From Corylus avellana (taxonomy: Eukaryota > Streptophyta > Magnoliopsida > Fagales > Betulaceae), in assembly GCF_901000735.1 (NCBI RefSeq), contig NC_081545.1:18050758-18114757 (forward strand): DNA of 64,000 bases, written 5' to 3'. Shown piece after piece: positions 1 to 9,743 of this stretch; the stretch's first letter is position 1, and the number at the start of each line of letters is the position of its first letter. Under the pieces are notes generated by a model. The model ran no database searches. It was not told the DNA's origin and saw nothing but the letters and a program-made list of their open reading frames with translations. Position numbers and translations under genes: made by a program.

Positions 1-263
1 TACTAAAAACAAGAGCGTATGTCTGGTGGTCTCCTGGCGTACGTCTAGTAGTAAAGACAATAGTGTACGTCCGGTACTATTGGGCGTACATACGGTCAGT
101 AAGGGTGGGGTCTGGTTTTGCTTCAAGGCTTTAAGTGTGAGGGCTTTGGGTTATGTTGAGATAGCTTAGGGTTTTCTGTTTAAGGCTAATTTAGAAGGTT
201 ATTAACTTGTTGAGTAAGGGTTTAAAACTCTTTTTAAAATGATTAAAAAGTCGGGGTATTACA
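1..263 (-). mobile_element. Tekay/Del-type LTR, 5' end, cut by window edge
   Basis: The block ends in CGGGGTATTACA at 252-263. Read on the minus strand it begins TGTAATACCCCG, a start typical of Tekay/Del chromovirus LTRs. Positions 15-105 carry several copies of a GCGTACGTC-like motif, in the place where the antisense LTR at 9078-13181 carries its own motif cluster. Only this end is visible and there is no internal region. The family call rests on the terminus and the motif position, so it is tentative. Confidence 0.4.
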
Positions 264-471
264 CCATACCTAGGGAAGACGGGTCGTACCACATCTTAGT
301 GGTTAGGTGGACGATCTGTGCCAACCGAAGATGAGTTATACTTATTCTCTTAATTGTATATATCCTATTAAAGAATTAAATAATCCATACCTAGGGAAGA
401 TGGTTGTACCACATCTTAGTGATAAGGTGGAGGATCCATGCCAACTGAAGATGAGTTATACTTATTCTTCA
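264..471. repeat. Two-copy tandem repeat, period 121 bp
   Basis: A block of about 85 bp beginning CCATACCTAGGGAAGA occurs at 264-350 and again at 385-471, with about 10% mismatch. The AT-rich spacer between the copies gives a 121-bp period. The short open frames across it are products of the duplication and not likely genes. Confidence 0.75.
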
Positions 472-529
472 ATAATGTATTTTTTTGTTTATTTATGATA
501 TGCATAAAATGAATTTCTTGATTAAATAT

Positions 530-793
530 AATTAACGATTGTTGTACGGATAAAGATGAAGTCAATACCTTACACTCTATCTTATATTTCAATTCTCTTT
601 TATTTTCATGCACTTTAGTTATAAAAACAACGCAATCATCTTTTAAATTAAGTTACTTTTTATCTTAAGAACTTGATAATACCTACGTAGTCCTTGAGGT
701 TCGACACCCTCAATATAGCCCTATCCTACAGGAATTCATACTATTGAGAGTGGTATTTTATTATTGATATATTTTGGTATATAAAAAGACCAC
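530..793 (+). mobile_element. Possible 3' end of an Athila/Tat-type LTR
   Basis: This stretch lies just upstream of a Gag frame. It ends in ACATCAATTTTTGGCA (about 793-808), resembling the LTR-end/primer-site junction of the other Athila-like elements here (for example 24850-24875). The GCGCCGTTGCC part of a tRNA-Asp primer site is missing, so the element is truncated or rearranged. The left LTR border is not resolved. Confidence 0.3.
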
Positions 794-921
794 ATCAATT
801 TTTGGCACACAAGTGTCAACTTGCCAAATTCCAGCACCTCAATTCCAGCCCACCTACTGGCCGTTTGTGAGCTTTTATTTTCTGTTTTCTGTTTTATTTT
901 TATTTTTTTTTCTTTTAGTTA

Positions 922-1785
922 TTGTTGGGTCGTCGTTCATTATCTTTGCCTTTAATTACTTGTGACCCCGACATTGAACGCACTCTTAGACAACTTACGT
1001 CTGAAAGTAATTCTAATTTGCTAGAAGAGCATACCATTCAGACCTTGGGTGACCCTATAGCTTTGAGAGATCATTATCTCCCTACCACTTTCACGTCCCC
1101 CTCATGTCTTAGGCTGCCGGACATTACAGTAGCTCACTATGTGATTAAGCCTAGTATGATTCAGAGTTTTCCATCCTTCGTAGAGCTTAGTACTGAAAAC
1201 CCTTACGACTTCCTTAATGAATTCCTAGCAATATGTTCCACCATTAAATTGACTGGATTCATCGAGGACGCCCTAAGGATGCAACACTTTCTCTTATCCC
1301 TCAAGGAAAGAGCCAAACATTGGTTCAATTCCTTAACACCAAGCTCTATCACTTCTTGGGTTGAACTACAACAGGAATTTTTGAAGAAGTATTTCCCAAT
1401 AGGAAAAACCAATGACATTAGGAGAGCTATCACTAGTATCTCCCAATATGAGGGTGAACAATTCCATGAGACCTGGGAGAGATTGAAGGACCTTCTTAGA
1501 TCATGCCCACACCACGTTGTCTTGAAATGGCAACTAGTGCAAAGCTTCTATGATGGCTTGACCGAGCCTCATAAACAAATGGTTGCTGCATCTTGTGGGG
1601 GGACCTTTATGATGAGGAGTGGGGATGAAGCATGGATCCTTTTTGAAAAACTTAGTGACAATTCTGCACATCATGCTTCAGCTAGCTGTAGGCGACCTGC
1701 ACCCAAGGCTGCAAAGGTTGAAGGTCTATTTAAGATAGGGAAGCCTAGCAATAGTGTGAACCCCGATATAGCCAATCTATCTTGA
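922..1785 (+). CDS. Retrotransposon Gag (Athila/Tat-like), isolated fragment
   Basis: A 287-codon frame with the features of the plant retrotransposon Gag domain: a start like LGRRSLSL, then an FLNEFLAICSTIK segment (about 95-107), a KHWFNSLTP segment (about 130-139), FLKKYFPIGK (about 154-163) and FYDGLTEPHKQ. The same LGRR start occurs in the minus-strand Gag at 32152, where it begins with ATG. Here the equivalent codon is TTG, so the normal start is lost. No CCHC knuckle, protease, reverse transcriptase or integrase follows; the frame stops at 1785 and runs into repetitive DNA. Gag would form the virus-like particle. This copy is almost certainly inactive. The family assignment is strong, the clade less so. 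Confidence 0.8.
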   Translation: MLGRRSLSLPLITCDPDIERTLRQLTSESNSNLLEEHTIQTLGDPIALRDHYLPTTFTSPSCLRLPDITVAHYVIKPSMIQSFPSFVELSTENPYDFLNEFLAICSTIKLTGFIEDALRMQHFLLSLKERAKHWFNSLTPSSITSWVELQQEFLKKYFPIGKTNDIRRAITSISQYEGEQFHETWERLKDLLRSCPHHVVLKWQLVQSFYDGLTEPHKQMVAASCGGTFMMRSGDEAWILFEKLSDNSAHHASASCRRPAPKAAKVEGLFKIGKPSNSVNPDIANLS

Positions 1786-1810
1786 AAGATGTCAAGGGTT
1801 GATTGAAGAA

Positions 1811-2126
1811 GCTTACTGTTTTCCTGTTAGAAGTGCCGTCAAAATGGGACACGTAACATAGAGTTTCTATTTCCTCGTTAGGACGAGACATGTAACGGGG
1901 AGTTACTATTTTCTCGTCGGAAGCTGCGTCAAGACGAAACATGTTACGGGAGTTACTGTCTTCTCATCAGGAGCTGCGTCAGAACGAGGATGTATGAGAG
2001 TGAAGCTGAAGCTACTGCTTTCTCGTCAAGAACCCCATCAGAACGGGACATGTAACGAGACCATAGCTGAAGCTACTGTTTTCTCATCAAATGTTGCGTT
2101 AAGACGAGACAAGTGACGGGGATGAG
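1811..2126. repeat. Degenerate minisatellite, about six units
   Basis: A unit of about 40-60 bp built on GTTACTGTTTTCTCGTCA, then a GCTGCGTCAAGACGAGA-like part and ATGTAACGGG recurs from 1811. Units start near 1811, 1863, 1902, 1952, 2011 and 2072. Length and sequence vary, so this is an old array. It lies just before a TATA-like site, which would fit the upstream part of an LTR. Confidence 0.65.
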
Positions 2127-2254
2127 ACATTTCTTCTTCACGTTAGGACAGGACTGCTTTCTCATTAAGACGTGGGTTATTTCAGATCTATGAGTCTGGC
2201 CTTCACGTCATAATGAGAAAGTGTCCTATTAAGACGTGACGATGAAAATGTTTC

Positions 2255-2263
2255 ACTATAAAA
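2255..2263 (+). promoter_or_regulatory. TATA-like element CTATAAAAG, possible LTR promoter
   Basis: CTATAAAAG follows the degenerate array and precedes a T-rich stretch containing GGGTGAGCTCTCTTCACTG. This order (repeats, TATA, pyrimidine-rich leader) resembles an LTR promoter. I could not identify LTR ends around it. Confidence 0.3.
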
Positions 2264-2926
2264 GGATTTCTGTCACTAATCATTCTTGAGACTTTGGAAA
2301 TTTTTTGGGTGAGCTCTCTTCACTGAAGTCTTAATTTTTCTCCACGAGTACAGTGTCTTAGTGGTGTCGTTTTATTCAAGAGGGGGCGTGTTATAGTTTG
2401 GAGCTGCCCTTTTCTCTTGATTGGCGTGTTGCCTTTGGTGTGTTGCCTTATTCGTTCTTTTACTTAAAGATTGCTACTTTGAATGCTTGGTGAAGGAAGT
2501 CTACCAAAGGGTCAGTAAGGAAAGTCATTGCTTGAAGGTGGTTATGATGGAGACAAGCTAGGAAACTTGTTGTTCTTACTAAGTTTAGAGGTACTCAAGG
2601 GAGTGAGTATTGTCTCTTCTATAAATGTGAATCTTCATTTAATGATATCTTAGGTTTGACTGCCCTTGAGTGGTTTTTACCTTGAGGTGTTGAAGGATTT
2701 TCCACTTCGTAAACAAATCTTGTGTCGAGGTTGTGTTGTTCTATTTGTTTCCACTGTGCATCATTTGTGTTTGATGAAATGGCTTAGTCTCTTATTTTGA
2801 AATATTTGGTTGCTAGGGGTAGAACACGATTCTAGTAATCTTTCAACACCAAAGTCATATATAAAGTAACTTAGGGCCTTTACATGTATATAAAGGAGAA
2901 TATACGAGCACACATGCGCGCGCACA
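2264..2926. other. No gene seen; probable transposon-derived DNA
   Basis: No credible open frame or domain appears here. It may be the downstream part of the LTR suggested by the TATA-like site. A short alternating CA/CG tract (2910-2926) lies at its right edge. Confidence 0.4.
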
Positions 2927-3890
2927 CACTACACAAAAACAATTTTTTTCTCACTGGAGTTTTTTGACGTGTGTTAAATGTTAGGTACATAGGAGTCAGT
3001 AAATTTTTTTTTTCTAACGTGTTACTGTTTAGCACGTTAGAATTTTCTGACATGTCAAGAAATTTAAAAATTAATTTAAAAAAAAAAATAATTTTTTCTA
3101 AAAATTTTTTATGGAATTTTTTTTTTCAATTAAAAAATTTATTAATTTAATTTAATTTATTTATTTTTTTTTTTTGTAATTTCGCACGAGGGAGCTGCCT
3201 TGCAAAGAAATTTGAAAATTTTTTTGTATCTCTGCATGGCACCTCTCTTCTTTTCTCAATTTTCTCTTTCTCTCTCTTCTTTTCTTCGGCCAGCTCTCCA
3301 TTTTCTCCATTTTCTCACTCTCTCTCTTCTTTTCGATCTCAATTTTCAAAAACCCAAACTCAAACCAAAAAAATCTTAAAAAAATCAAAAAATCAATCTG
3401 AAAAATCAAAAACCTAAACGTCAAACCCAACAAATCTTAAAAAACCCAAAAAATCTTCTTATCTTCTGTTCTCTTCTTGTTCTTCTTCTTCTTCTTCTTC
3501 TCTTCTCCTTTTTTTTTGTTTCCTCTTCTCCCTTTCTTTTTCTTCTTCTTCTTCTTCTGCTTTCTTTGATTTGATGCTTCTCAATTTTTTCTCTTCACCT
3601 TTTCTTTTTCTTCTTCCTCTAAGGGAGCTACCATGCAGAGAAAGGAGATTGAGAGAGGAGAGAGAGAGTGTGGGGAAATAAATGAACAGGAAAAGAATAA
3701 GAAAAGGAAAAAAGTAAAGGGAAATAAGAAGAGGGAAAAAGTTCAAAATCCTGTATTTTTTTTTTTTTTGTGACATGTCAATATTTAGCACGTCAGAAAA
3801 TTCTAACGTGCTATTTTTTGCTATGTCAGAAAAATATTTTCTGACGTGGTATTTTTTGCCACGTCAGAAAATAGTAGTTTTTTTGTAGTC
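2927..3890. mobile_element. Non-autonomous CACTA-like element
   Basis: The left end reads CACTACACAAAAACAA and the right end, on the opposite strand, GACTACAAAAAAACTACT, close to the CACTACAA ends of CACTA transposons. Subterminal repeats of CTGACGTGGC / GCACGTCAGAAA type are clustered at 2963-3060 and 3772-3870 in opposite orientations, which is typical of this superfamily. The interior has no transposase: 3240-3620 is pyrimidine-rich (TTC runs) and 3630-3750 is purine-rich, and GGGAGCTACCATGCAGAG near 3620 is inverted relative to CTCTGCATGGCACC near 3231. No clean 3-bp target duplication was found and the right end has GTC, not GTG, so superfamily membership is probable but not proven. Confidence 0.5.
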
Positions 3891-3944
3891 TCTCACACAC
3901 CCACACACACACAGATATATATATATATATCATCTGTTTATGAA

Positions 3945-4380
3945 AATTGTTATAAATTTGAGAACTGTGCCGGTTCTTGCTGCAATACAAAAACTTGTTC
4001 AATGATGTCCAAATCAGAAGAACAAGAAGATTTGCTTTTAACTTTGATTTCAAAAATTGATAATCCTGAGTTAAAAGAAGAGTATCTTAAAAAACTTAAG
4101 AAACTCATGTTAAAAGATTTTGAAAAACCAGCTACTCCCAAAATCTCTCTTGAAGACACTTTGAAACGTTTTTCAAATCCGAAAAACAAAGTGCTTACTG
4201 TCTCAGATTTGCAGCATAAGATTAGTAACATCAAGAAAGATATTGTGAAATTGCAAATTGACTTGCAAGCTGTTAAGACTGAGAACAGAGATTTACAACA
4301 GCAGCTTCTGCTGCTAAATCTTAACAAATGTTTTCCAGAAAGTGCTTCCAGTAACGAAGACACTAAAAAATCTGAGCATA
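3945..4380 (+). pseudogene. Coiled-coil ORF fragment, possibly from a caulimovirid-like element
   Basis: An open frame runs from ATG at 4002 to a stop at 4415. It is charged and has a heptad-like coiled coil (about codons 65-105, rich in K, L, Q and E). Upstream codons from about 3945 stay open and cysteine-rich. After about 4380 it reads into sequence that makes better sense on the opposite strand, so the true fragment probably ends there. The composition resembles spacer/coat-proximal parts of plant pararetrovirus polyproteins, but no diagnostic motif is present. Its link to the neighbouring minus-strand fragment is inferred from adjacency. Confidence 0.35.
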
Positions 4381-4382
4381 TC

Positions 4383-5336
4383 TTCAACCCCTGGATAGGG
4401 ATAGTAATCTTGTGAGTCTTCAAAATAAGGAGGAACCTGGATTGGTTTTTCGGCAGATGGTTTAGACGTCTCGTCTTCTTCATCGTCCAAGTTATCCAGG
4501 GCAGCAAGTAAGGCTTCAATCATTTCCTTCTTCTTGGAAGAATTCTTCTTTGAAGAGCTTGAAGAAGCCGAATGTGAGGAAGCAAGGGAGCTTTCTTTTT
4601 CTCGTCTTGGAGAGGAGAAAGCGCTGGGGGGAATTAACAAATTGGACAGGGCAGACGCCTTTGGGGCAGGAAGAGCCTTGGGGGCGTGAACCATGTTTTT
4701 AACAGCAAGGACAATGGAATCATTTAGTGAGCATTTATCCCACCATTTGATATATCAATGTCGTTGAATTTTGTCTTCTGAGAGGTGGTATTGCCATCTC
4801 AGAATCCAAGGAATCTTGAATTTTTTAACAAAATGAAGCATAGTAGAAAACTTAGCTCCATAAGAATCAACCTTGTAGTGACCTTTAAACAATTGAAAGG
4901 CATCAACAAGTTGGAGAAGGAGAATATCAGGGAGGAGACCAAATTGGTTCCACCACCTGGAGAACCAGAGGGGAAGGATACCGCAGAAGTCTTTATCAAA
5001 ACTGACAAACCAAGAATGTTCAAATTTCGAGGTTTGATGAAGAGAAAGTTTTGCAACACCTTCCAAAAGCCATTCGTTGGGTAACTCAATCTCAGCCCAT
5101 CGAATCATTTTTGGAGTTTTAATATGAGCATTCTGAGTAGAACTTTGAATCAACAGAGTCGATTCGCCTGTATTCTTAATCACAGCTCTTGGATCAAGAT
5201 TTGTTTTCATCAATTTATAATAAATACGGTAGATGATAGCAATAGACTGGCTCCCTTCTTCCATATTATAACCTGATGTGAGTATATTCAGCGTTAGAGC
5301 TTTCAGAATATGAACATCAGTTAAAGAAAGAGACAT
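4383..5336 (-). pseudogene. Caulimovirid-like movement-protein-region fragment, broken
   Basis: A minus-strand frame starts at ATG 5336-5334 and runs to an in-frame stop at 4757-4755. It then continues open in the same frame to about 4383, so one stop splits what was about 310 codons. The first 100 codons contain a YNMEEGS segment followed by IYRIYYKLMKT, a pattern I associate with the C-terminal part of the movement protein of endogenous plant pararetroviruses. Later come tryptophan-rich segments (FSRWWNQFG, YIKWWDK just after the stop), then a serine/lysine-rich and acidic tail. No protease, reverse transcriptase or RNase H follows; the frame meets an oppositely oriented coiled-coil fragment at about 4380. 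I see a decayed, rearranged copy. The family call is from pattern memory. Confidence 0.5.
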
Positions 5337-5345
5337 ATTTGGAAA

Positions 5346-5348
<3 letters not shown>

Positions 5349-5376
<28 letters not shown>
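5349..5376. repeat. (AT)n microsatellite
   Basis: About 14 uninterrupted AT units directly upstream (on the minus strand) of the viral-like fragment. Confidence 0.95.
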
Positions 5377-5379
<3 letters not shown>

Positions 5380-5837
5380 GAATAAGATTAATTTTATGAA
5401 ATAACCAATACAAACCAGCAAAGGCTGGTACGTACAGTTACTACGCATTAACTACATCACACATCAATCTATAAGATTTCCTGAATACAGAATGAAACGA
5501 TATAACAATGGGGCATAGAGATGGTGATTATAAGTACGAAGGACCTGTTTTTTTAACCGAAGCAATGGACAAACGGTCATATAGCTGTAGAAATTGAATG
5601 GTCATTCAAGACCAACGGTTTTAAAATGCCAGCAAGAAATTCAATGGCTTCAAACGATCATATAACCGTTTAAGAAATTAAACACTAGCTTGAAGTTAAA
5701 AGAAAAAAAAAGAAAAAAGAAAAAAAAGCTCAAAAGGTGTTTGTAACACAAGTAAACTACAACAGATATGAGCTTCAATAAAATCCGTTGTAATTGGGCT
5801 TCAGACTCACCGTATCAGAAGGAGATTCCACCTTTGT
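5377..5837. other. No gene seen
   Basis: AT-rich DNA with an A-rich stretch at 5701-5727. No supported frame. The last 100 bp may be the promoter of the orphan exon that follows. Confidence 0.4.
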
Positions 5838-6013
5838 TGTATATATACTTCTTAACCTGTCGAGTTTCCGAAAATTGGTCAGGAGCTAAATTATTCAGTT
5901 TTTTTTTTTTCTCTCATTCGTACTCTTGATAGTTTTTCATTCATGGCCGCAACCACCAGCTTCGTTGACTGCATTTCTGCCCAACTTCTACCTTCCAGGT
6001 CTCTTTTCGAGCA
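5838..6013 (+). pseudogene. Orphan first exon with TATA box, possibly a plastid-type transit peptide
   Basis: TATATATA at about 5840 is followed about 35 bp later by a plausible leader and ATG at 5943. The 23 complete codons from there begin MAATTSFVDC and continue with S, L, P and R, a composition typical of chloroplast transit peptides (alanine after Met, many hydroxylated residues, no acidic residue until near the end apart from one Asp). A perfect plant donor GTAAGT follows at 6014-6019. I find no matching second exon in the next kilobases, so this is either the first exon of a gene cut by insertions or a captured fragment. The gene family is not recognised. Confidence 0.4.
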
Positions 6014-6019
6014 GTAAGT

Positions 6020-6834
6020 CTACATTGAGGTTTTATGTTGTTTTGCTTGTATGTGATTTTTTTCTTCTGCTATATATATATATATATCCTTTGAACATAG
6101 TATTATCTTCCCATCATGCCAGAATATAAAAGAAAATAATAAAATAGTCATTACAAAAAGGGTGTTGCTTTTGTCCTAGTGGTCTGTGTCATGTGATTTC
6201 CACCGAACGAGTCAAAGTAGCACTATAAACGAATATAGAAATTGGCTTTCTTCGTCGCCTGGTGGTAGGGAACACCCCACAAAGAAAGGATTAAAGAAAG
6301 GTGATTAGCGGCGGATATGAAGGGATTAAACAAATAGTTTTATCATTTTTGCCATCACGCACGGAAAAGTGCCTGACCCATAATTCTTGCCCACCCCAAA
6401 AATTGAGAGATTCCTTGTCCTTATCATTCAATCATTGAGTTCCTTTGACTAAAAGAAGGTGACAAAGGGCCAGCCTTTGCACAATTACCATATGCTAATT
6501 TTGAATTATGAACGAATGTGGGACTTACAATTCAATTCAATATCTTTGAATTTCAACCAAAATTTACTTCTCAGATCACTATAAAATGAGTTTGCTCTTT
6601 TTGAAAATAAAAAATAAGATGATTTTATCTAAAAATTGAAATTAAAAGCTCCTAATATGGTACAATATTAACCAGTTGATCTTTTTGGATGTAAGATTTG
6701 TTAGGTTAAAGAATACTTGGTTTTTTGGCCAAAAAAAGAATGAAAAAAGATAACTTTTTACCATGTACATTTTTTTTTTTTTTCCAATTAAAAGGACAGG
6801 GAGATCAATTGTGACAAGAATAATATATTTCCGC
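6020..6834. other. No gene seen
   Basis: AT-rich with a T-run at 6769-6783. No acceptable continuation of the upstream exon was found in any frame. Confidence 0.4.
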
Positions 6835-7056
6835 TGAGAACCACATAAGCAAGGCCTAGATGGTGAAAATCGCAAGCGCTCCCTTAAGTTTGACTTGAGT
6901 TATAGCTTGGCCTACCCCCATCAAAGCATCAATAAGAACTAAGGTGATTTACACTAATAAGGCATGGAGATTCTCATTGCGGGATTCAAACCCATACCCA
7001 AGTGTATGTATACCTAATCACTATGAAAATTTTCTTACACCATTGAACTCCTGCCC
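6835..7056 (-). mobile_element. tRNA-derived SINE, copy 1
   Basis: On the minus strand this reads AGTTCAATGGTGTAAG (box A-like), then GGGTTTGAATCCC (box B, 6981-6993), followed by a body shared with the copy at 13450-13673: CTATAACTCAA, then CTTGCGATTTTCACC and CCTTGCTTATG against CTATAACTCAA, CCTGCGATTCCCACC and CCTCTTATGCGG. Box A, box B and a conserved body are the mark of a tRNA-derived SINE family. The copy is old. Confidence 0.6.
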
Positions 7057-7508
7057 TAAATAGATTTTTACTAGGTACATGTTTAGTTATTGTATTCCAA
7101 GGTTCAAATGAAAATATGAATACTTCAATAAATAGAATCGAAACAATAGATAATTAGGCATATGTAAGATTAGTTACCTAATTAGGCATATATATCGAAG
7201 TTGAAAGAAAGAATTTTTTTTTTTTTTTTAAAAAAAAGTCAATGTAGTTAAATTTATTGGTCTTTTTCTGAGCAGGTTGGGACTAATAACTTAGGTTAAT
7301 TGACAATTAACTTGGGAAAATATATTAAGGTTTTAAAATGTAGAATAATGCTTTGTTATCTTCCTTCCTTCCAAAAATGAAATTGTTCACCTATAATCAG
7401 GTCGTCTAGCCATAAGAGAAGACATGAAAACTTTTGATGGTGATTCATGCCAAAAAGGAAAAAGACAAAGAAGATCCGAATAAATTTCACCCCTATATTA
7501 CTATAGAA
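7057..7508. other. No gene seen
   Basis: AT-rich intergenic DNA with a T/A tract at about 7211-7237. Confidence 0.4.
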
Positions 7509-7510
7509 CT

Positions 7511-7620
7511 TTCTTTTTTTTTTTTTGAGATGTCTGCACAAGAGGGGAAGGGGGGATTCGAACTAGTGACATTCACTTCATTAGGTGTGGTCCCAGTCGA
7601 TTGAGCTACCTCTTAGGAAC
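7511..7620 (-). mobile_element. Short tRNA-derived SINE with poly(A) tail
   Basis: On the minus strand it starts GTTCCTAAGAGGTAGCTCAA and contains a box A (TAGCTCAATCGACTGGG, 7591-7607) and a box B (GTTCGAATCCCCCC, 7551-7564). It ends in a run of about 13 A (7513-7526 on the plus strand are T). Length is about 110 bp. This is a different SINE family from the copies at 6835 and 13450. An Au-like SINE is possible. Confidence 0.65.
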
Positions 7621-8146
7621 ATCAACAAATAAACTATTAGATGACAATGATTGATCTGACTATAAACTTGTCCTATCTCATCTCAGCTGGCTATCATTCT
7701 AATTTCTAAGTGTCAAGATCTTACTGAGCCTAAAAGCAAAAATAAAATGGGCTGGAGAAAAGTGCGGTCATCAACAAATTCAAGGCACAAAATCGTCTAC
7801 TAAGGCAAGCATATATAGGCATAAGAATTTGAATAAAGCTTGAGCTGAGATAGAATGGATTTCTATATGACTATAGGTTGCATTTTACAAAGATGCCATT
7901 GAATATTATATTATATTCAACATAAACTTAGTTGTTTTCTTTTTTCTTTTTTGTTATTAATGTAACTTTAATCTTTTATTTGTGTTGTTAATAATTGAAA
8001 TACCTAATTACTGACGGTCCTGGAGGCCATCCGTCAAAAGCCTGTGGGGCGAGATGATCACGAGACCACTTCAAACTAAACAAGGGCCCAAGGTCAGCCT
8101 GGCCTAAGCCCAGAAGTACTCGTCATGCCCCAGGATGGGCCGGGTA
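7621..8146. other. No gene seen; GC-richer unidentified fragment at the right
   Basis: 7621-8000 is plain AT-rich DNA. 8005-8146 is GC-richer, starting CTGACGGTCCTGGAGGCCAT, and looks like a piece of a repeat that I cannot name. Confidence 0.35.
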
Positions 8147-8687
8147 ACACCCCAACCTTTAATTCAAATTAAGTATGTTCTAATTATTATAAGTGAGTGT
8201 TGAGATTAATTCCAAGTGCTAAGAGCAAGAGGTAGATTTTTGAGCTTTTAAGAATTTCCTGTGTAACCTAAACATGTGAAGTTAGATCTCAAATGCTCAA
8301 TACCTGGTAAACATATTCAACGTTGGATTTCAAACGATCGAAGTTGGATTCCGAATATTCGAAGTTGGATCCCAAATGTTCGATAGCTGTCTGGAAGTTT
8401 TTTAAAGACGCCTGCCTCATCTTGTGGACTCACATGGGAGCTTAAATAGCGACCTTTCGCCCTTTCACTCCCATTTTTGCCCTTTTGAGTTGAGGGAGCC
8501 TTAGAGTGAGTGACAGAGAGTGGGTTTGGAGAGAGAATTAGCTCTTTTGTAACTTTATCTTCAAGAAGAGGTTATCGCCTTAGCTTAATTAAACTCATTT
8601 TGTTTGATGTTATATTATTGCTTAGCTTCTGTTATTTTTTTTTTTTTTTTTTTTAATGGTTTAGACAACCCTAGTTTGTAGATATTG
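8147..8687 (+). mobile_element. Tekay/Del-type LTR fragment, sense, 5' part
   Basis: It begins GGGTAACACCCCAACC, close to the TGTAACACCCC start of this LTR class. Three related motifs follow at 8318-8385 (ACGATCGAAG, TATTCGAAG, AATGTTCGAT), then a leader region with GAGAGTGGG and a transcribed-looking stretch. This is the same order as in the reverse complement of the LTR at 9078-13181. The right part is missing and a copia-like LTR end starts at 8688. Confidence 0.45.
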
Positions 8688-9077
8688 TTGGGAATACAAT
8701 GGCAAAATCAAAGGTTGCGCAGCAGAAAAAAAAATCAAGGTCATATAATACTTTTATAGGTATTAAGAGATAAAATATTCTATGAGAGATATAAAGAATA
8801 CTGAAAATGAGTAAAAGGATAATAAGGAATATTATCTCTTTTCTTACTCATATATATGACTCAAAAATTGAAAATCAATTTGGAAGAGATTTTCCATAAA
8901 AAAAATAAAAAAATAAAAATTATCACATAAAATTAATGTGCGGAGAACACATGGTAAAAATTTGGAGTCAATTGGAGCACATTTAGGGCTCCAATTTGAT
9001 TGGAAAAAGTGAATGAACTTGGACGGATGAAAATTGGGATAAACGAACTCCAAATTGGTCAAATCGAAGGTCGGAAT
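8688..9077 (+). mobile_element. Copia-like LTR fragment, 5' part
   Basis: Starts TGTTGGGAATACAATGGC and soon has GTTGCGCAGCAGAAA. The solo LTR at 9744 begins TGTTGGGAAT with TTTGCGCAACGGAA at a similar distance. It stops at 9077, where the Tekay-type LTR is inserted. Confidence 0.45.
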
Positions 9078-9743
9078 TGTAATGCCCCAATGAAATCATT
9101 TAACTAGTAATAGACTCTATAGTTCGCCTTCCAACCTTGTTCTACGAGGAACAAAACTGATGCATCTCATCCTCTCCGAAGAGAGTTTACAGCGGAAGAC
9201 TTTTAATTAAATGACAAAGATAGCTATAATTTAAATCCATAATCACAATTAACCAGAGTGAAACTTAAAGCATCATAACATAGATTAGTTCCCAAATGTT
9301 GTGGTCATAGACCAATTATCCAAAATATAATACATACCATGTCTAATTGTTTTAGAACAACATTAAAGCATACATTTAACCAAAAACAACATGAAAATAA
9401 TCTTGATCATGTCCTCACGAGTAGCTATGTCGGCATCCCACATGGATTTAAGCTAGACGAGGTCCAAGTCTTCAAAAATGACCCTGATCAAATCCCTCAC
9501 AATCACCAGGTGATTTCTCGGATCTTTCTTCTGCTAAACTAGCTATAACAGCGCATATATACATATGGAGGGAAAATGAATACAAAAGTAAGTCTAATGA
9601 CTTAGTCAGTAAAAATACACATGACGTACACATCATTAAATGACAAACTCAATTGTTTATAAACCACATGCAACATTATGAGGTGACAGTTTATCATATG
9701 ATTATGGATGCAATATAGATATAGTACATGCTATGGTATGAGA

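Noticed and set aside
3161..3791. Open frames rich in K/E/R or S/F across the CACTA-like element
   Set aside because: They are translations of TTC/GAA-type low-complexity DNA, with no domain and no plausible start context.
3950..4519. 189-codon minus-strand frame overlapping the coiled-coil frame
   Set aside because: It lacks any domain and overlaps two better frames; it looks like the antisense shadow of the coiled-coil sequence.
7551..7607. Possible tRNA gene on the minus strand
   Set aside because: Box A and box B are present, but the acceptor and anticodon stems do not fold and a poly(A) tail follows, so it is a tRNA-derived SINE.
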